Source: Aquiflexum sp041749095
GTDB taxonomy: Bacteria > Bacteroidota > Bacteroidia > Cytophagales > Cyclobacteriaceae
Reading direction: 5' to 3'
Assembly: GCF_041749095.1 (NCBI RefSeq)
Contig: NZ_JBGTCA010000488.1
Location: 1 to 5,487 of the forward strand
DNA: 5,487 nt
Shown here piece after piece: positions 5,044 to 5,487 of the stretch (position 1 is its first letter; each line of letters starts with the position of its first letter). The position numbers and the translations under genes were made by a program. Under the pieces are notes generated by a model, which searched no databases, was not told the DNA's origin, and saw nothing but the letters and a program-made list of their open reading frames with translations.

Positions 5044-5487
5044 CTAGATTGTCTTAATCAATTCTCTGATGATCAGACTCATCCCCGGTTCGGCAATTGC
5101 GGCGGCGGCGAGCACTTCTGAAATACTGATTTTTTTGACATTCCCCGGCGTGCAGAGATCCGTGATGGCAGATATGGCAAAAACAGGCAGATCCATATGT
5201 CGCGCGACTATCACCTCCGGAATGGTGCTCATTCCAATGGCATCTGCACCAATTGTTCTCAGGTATTTATATTCTGCTTTGGTTTCCAGATTTGGGCCCT
5301 GCATGGCAGCATAGGCTCCCTGGTGGAATTTAAGGTTATTTTGTTTGGCTATATCCATTCCTTTAGCTACCAATTTCAGGTCATAGGGTTCTGACATATC
5401 CGGGAACCTTACTCCATATTCATCCAGGTTTTTCCCTCTTAGGGGATTCTCAGGAAACAAATCAATGTGGTCATTAATAATCATCAA
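5044..5487 (-). CDS. punA: Purine nucleoside phosphorylase paralogue, 5' end outside window (Asp/Ile variant)
   Basis: The C-terminal 147 residues of a second trimeric-type phosphorylase. The frame runs off the right edge, and the leading TTG ATG reads as Leu-Met of the familiar LMIINDHI segment, so it is not the start; roughly 125 residues should be missing. Visible: NDHIDLFPENPLRG, GVRFPDM, QGPNLETKAE (visible residue 68 is the active-site Glu), GADAIGMSTIPEV (Met86) and AISAITDLCTP. Here Asp110 stands where the neighbour and human PNP have Asn (human Asn243), and ISISEV puts Ile at the human His257 position. In human PNP, Asn-to-Asp at 243 is known to favour 6-aminopurine nucleosides, so a different substrate range is plausible. 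The ITD variant also occurs in Bacteroidota homologues (recollection). The gene lies just upstream of the complete copy and stops at TAG 5044. Confidence 0.9.
   Translation of the reverse strand: MMIINDHIDLFPENPLRGKNLDEYGVRFPDMSEPYDLKLVAKGMDIAKQNNLKFHQGAYAAMQGPNLETKAEYKYLRTIGADAIGMSTIPEVIVARHMDLPVFAISAITDLCTPGNVKKISISEVLAAAAIAEPGMSLIIRELIKTI

Noticed and set aside
5485..5487. TTG at the window edge as the start of the upstream phosphorylase
   Set aside because: It encodes the Leu of the internal LMIINDHI segment. The protein would lack the phosphate loop and the first half of the fold, so the gene is simply cut by the window.
1..5487. A hidden defence, toxin-antitoxin or other new multi-gene system
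   Set aside because: Nearly all the sequence is accounted for by recognisable metabolic genes. The only unexplained non-coding stretches are the frdA-frdB element and the 125-nt frdD-TPR gap.

Overview
The window looks like ordinary chromosome from a member of the Bacteroidota, possibly a Cytophagales/Cyclobacteriaceae-type organism. The clues are A/T-leaning codon use, no convincing Shine-Dalgarno sequences at usual spacing, a perfect TAnnTTTG Bacteroidota -7 promoter element at the left edge, and a GAAGACG-type intergenic repeat. The lineage is an inference from style, not from a marker gene.

Left part (1-3543), + strand: a complete four-gene quinol:fumarate reductase operon, frdA-frdB-frdC-frdD, of the Escherichia coli type. 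It has a covalent-flavin catalytic subunit, a three-cluster iron-sulfur subunit and two small three-helix membrane anchors. Together they would pass electrons from menaquinol through FrdCD, the FrdB clusters and FrdA FAD to fumarate at the inner face of the cytoplasmic membrane. Diagnostic residues, notably Glu rather than Gln five residues after the flavin-linking His, favour fumarate reduction over succinate oxidation. A candidate promoter lies at the left edge. The frdA-frdB junction is split by a 148-bp non-coding element (1819-1966) with imperfect terminal inverted repeats and flanking 9-bp direct repeats, the layout of a MITE-like insertion. Taking it out leaves about 35 nt between the two genes.

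Middle (3544-4160): a 125-nt intergenic stretch with a small hairpin and an imperfect direct repeat, then a + strand gene for a 163-residue TPR-like protein of unknown role.

Right part (4183-5487), - strand, convergent with the TPR gene: two tandem genes for trimeric-type (PNP-I) purine nucleoside phosphorylases, 33 nt apart. The promoter-distal copy (4183-5010) is complete and keeps the Asn/His base- and ribose-contacting pair of 6-oxopurine enzymes. The promoter-proximal copy (5044-5487) is cut by the window edge and has Asp and Ile at those positions. The two probably differ in substrate preference.

I see no defence system, RNA gene, CRISPR array or clearly unknown multi-gene system. The strongest unusual signals are the small transposon-like element inside the frd operon, the E. 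coli-type anchor subunits in an apparent Bacteroidota genome, and the diverged tandem phosphorylases.
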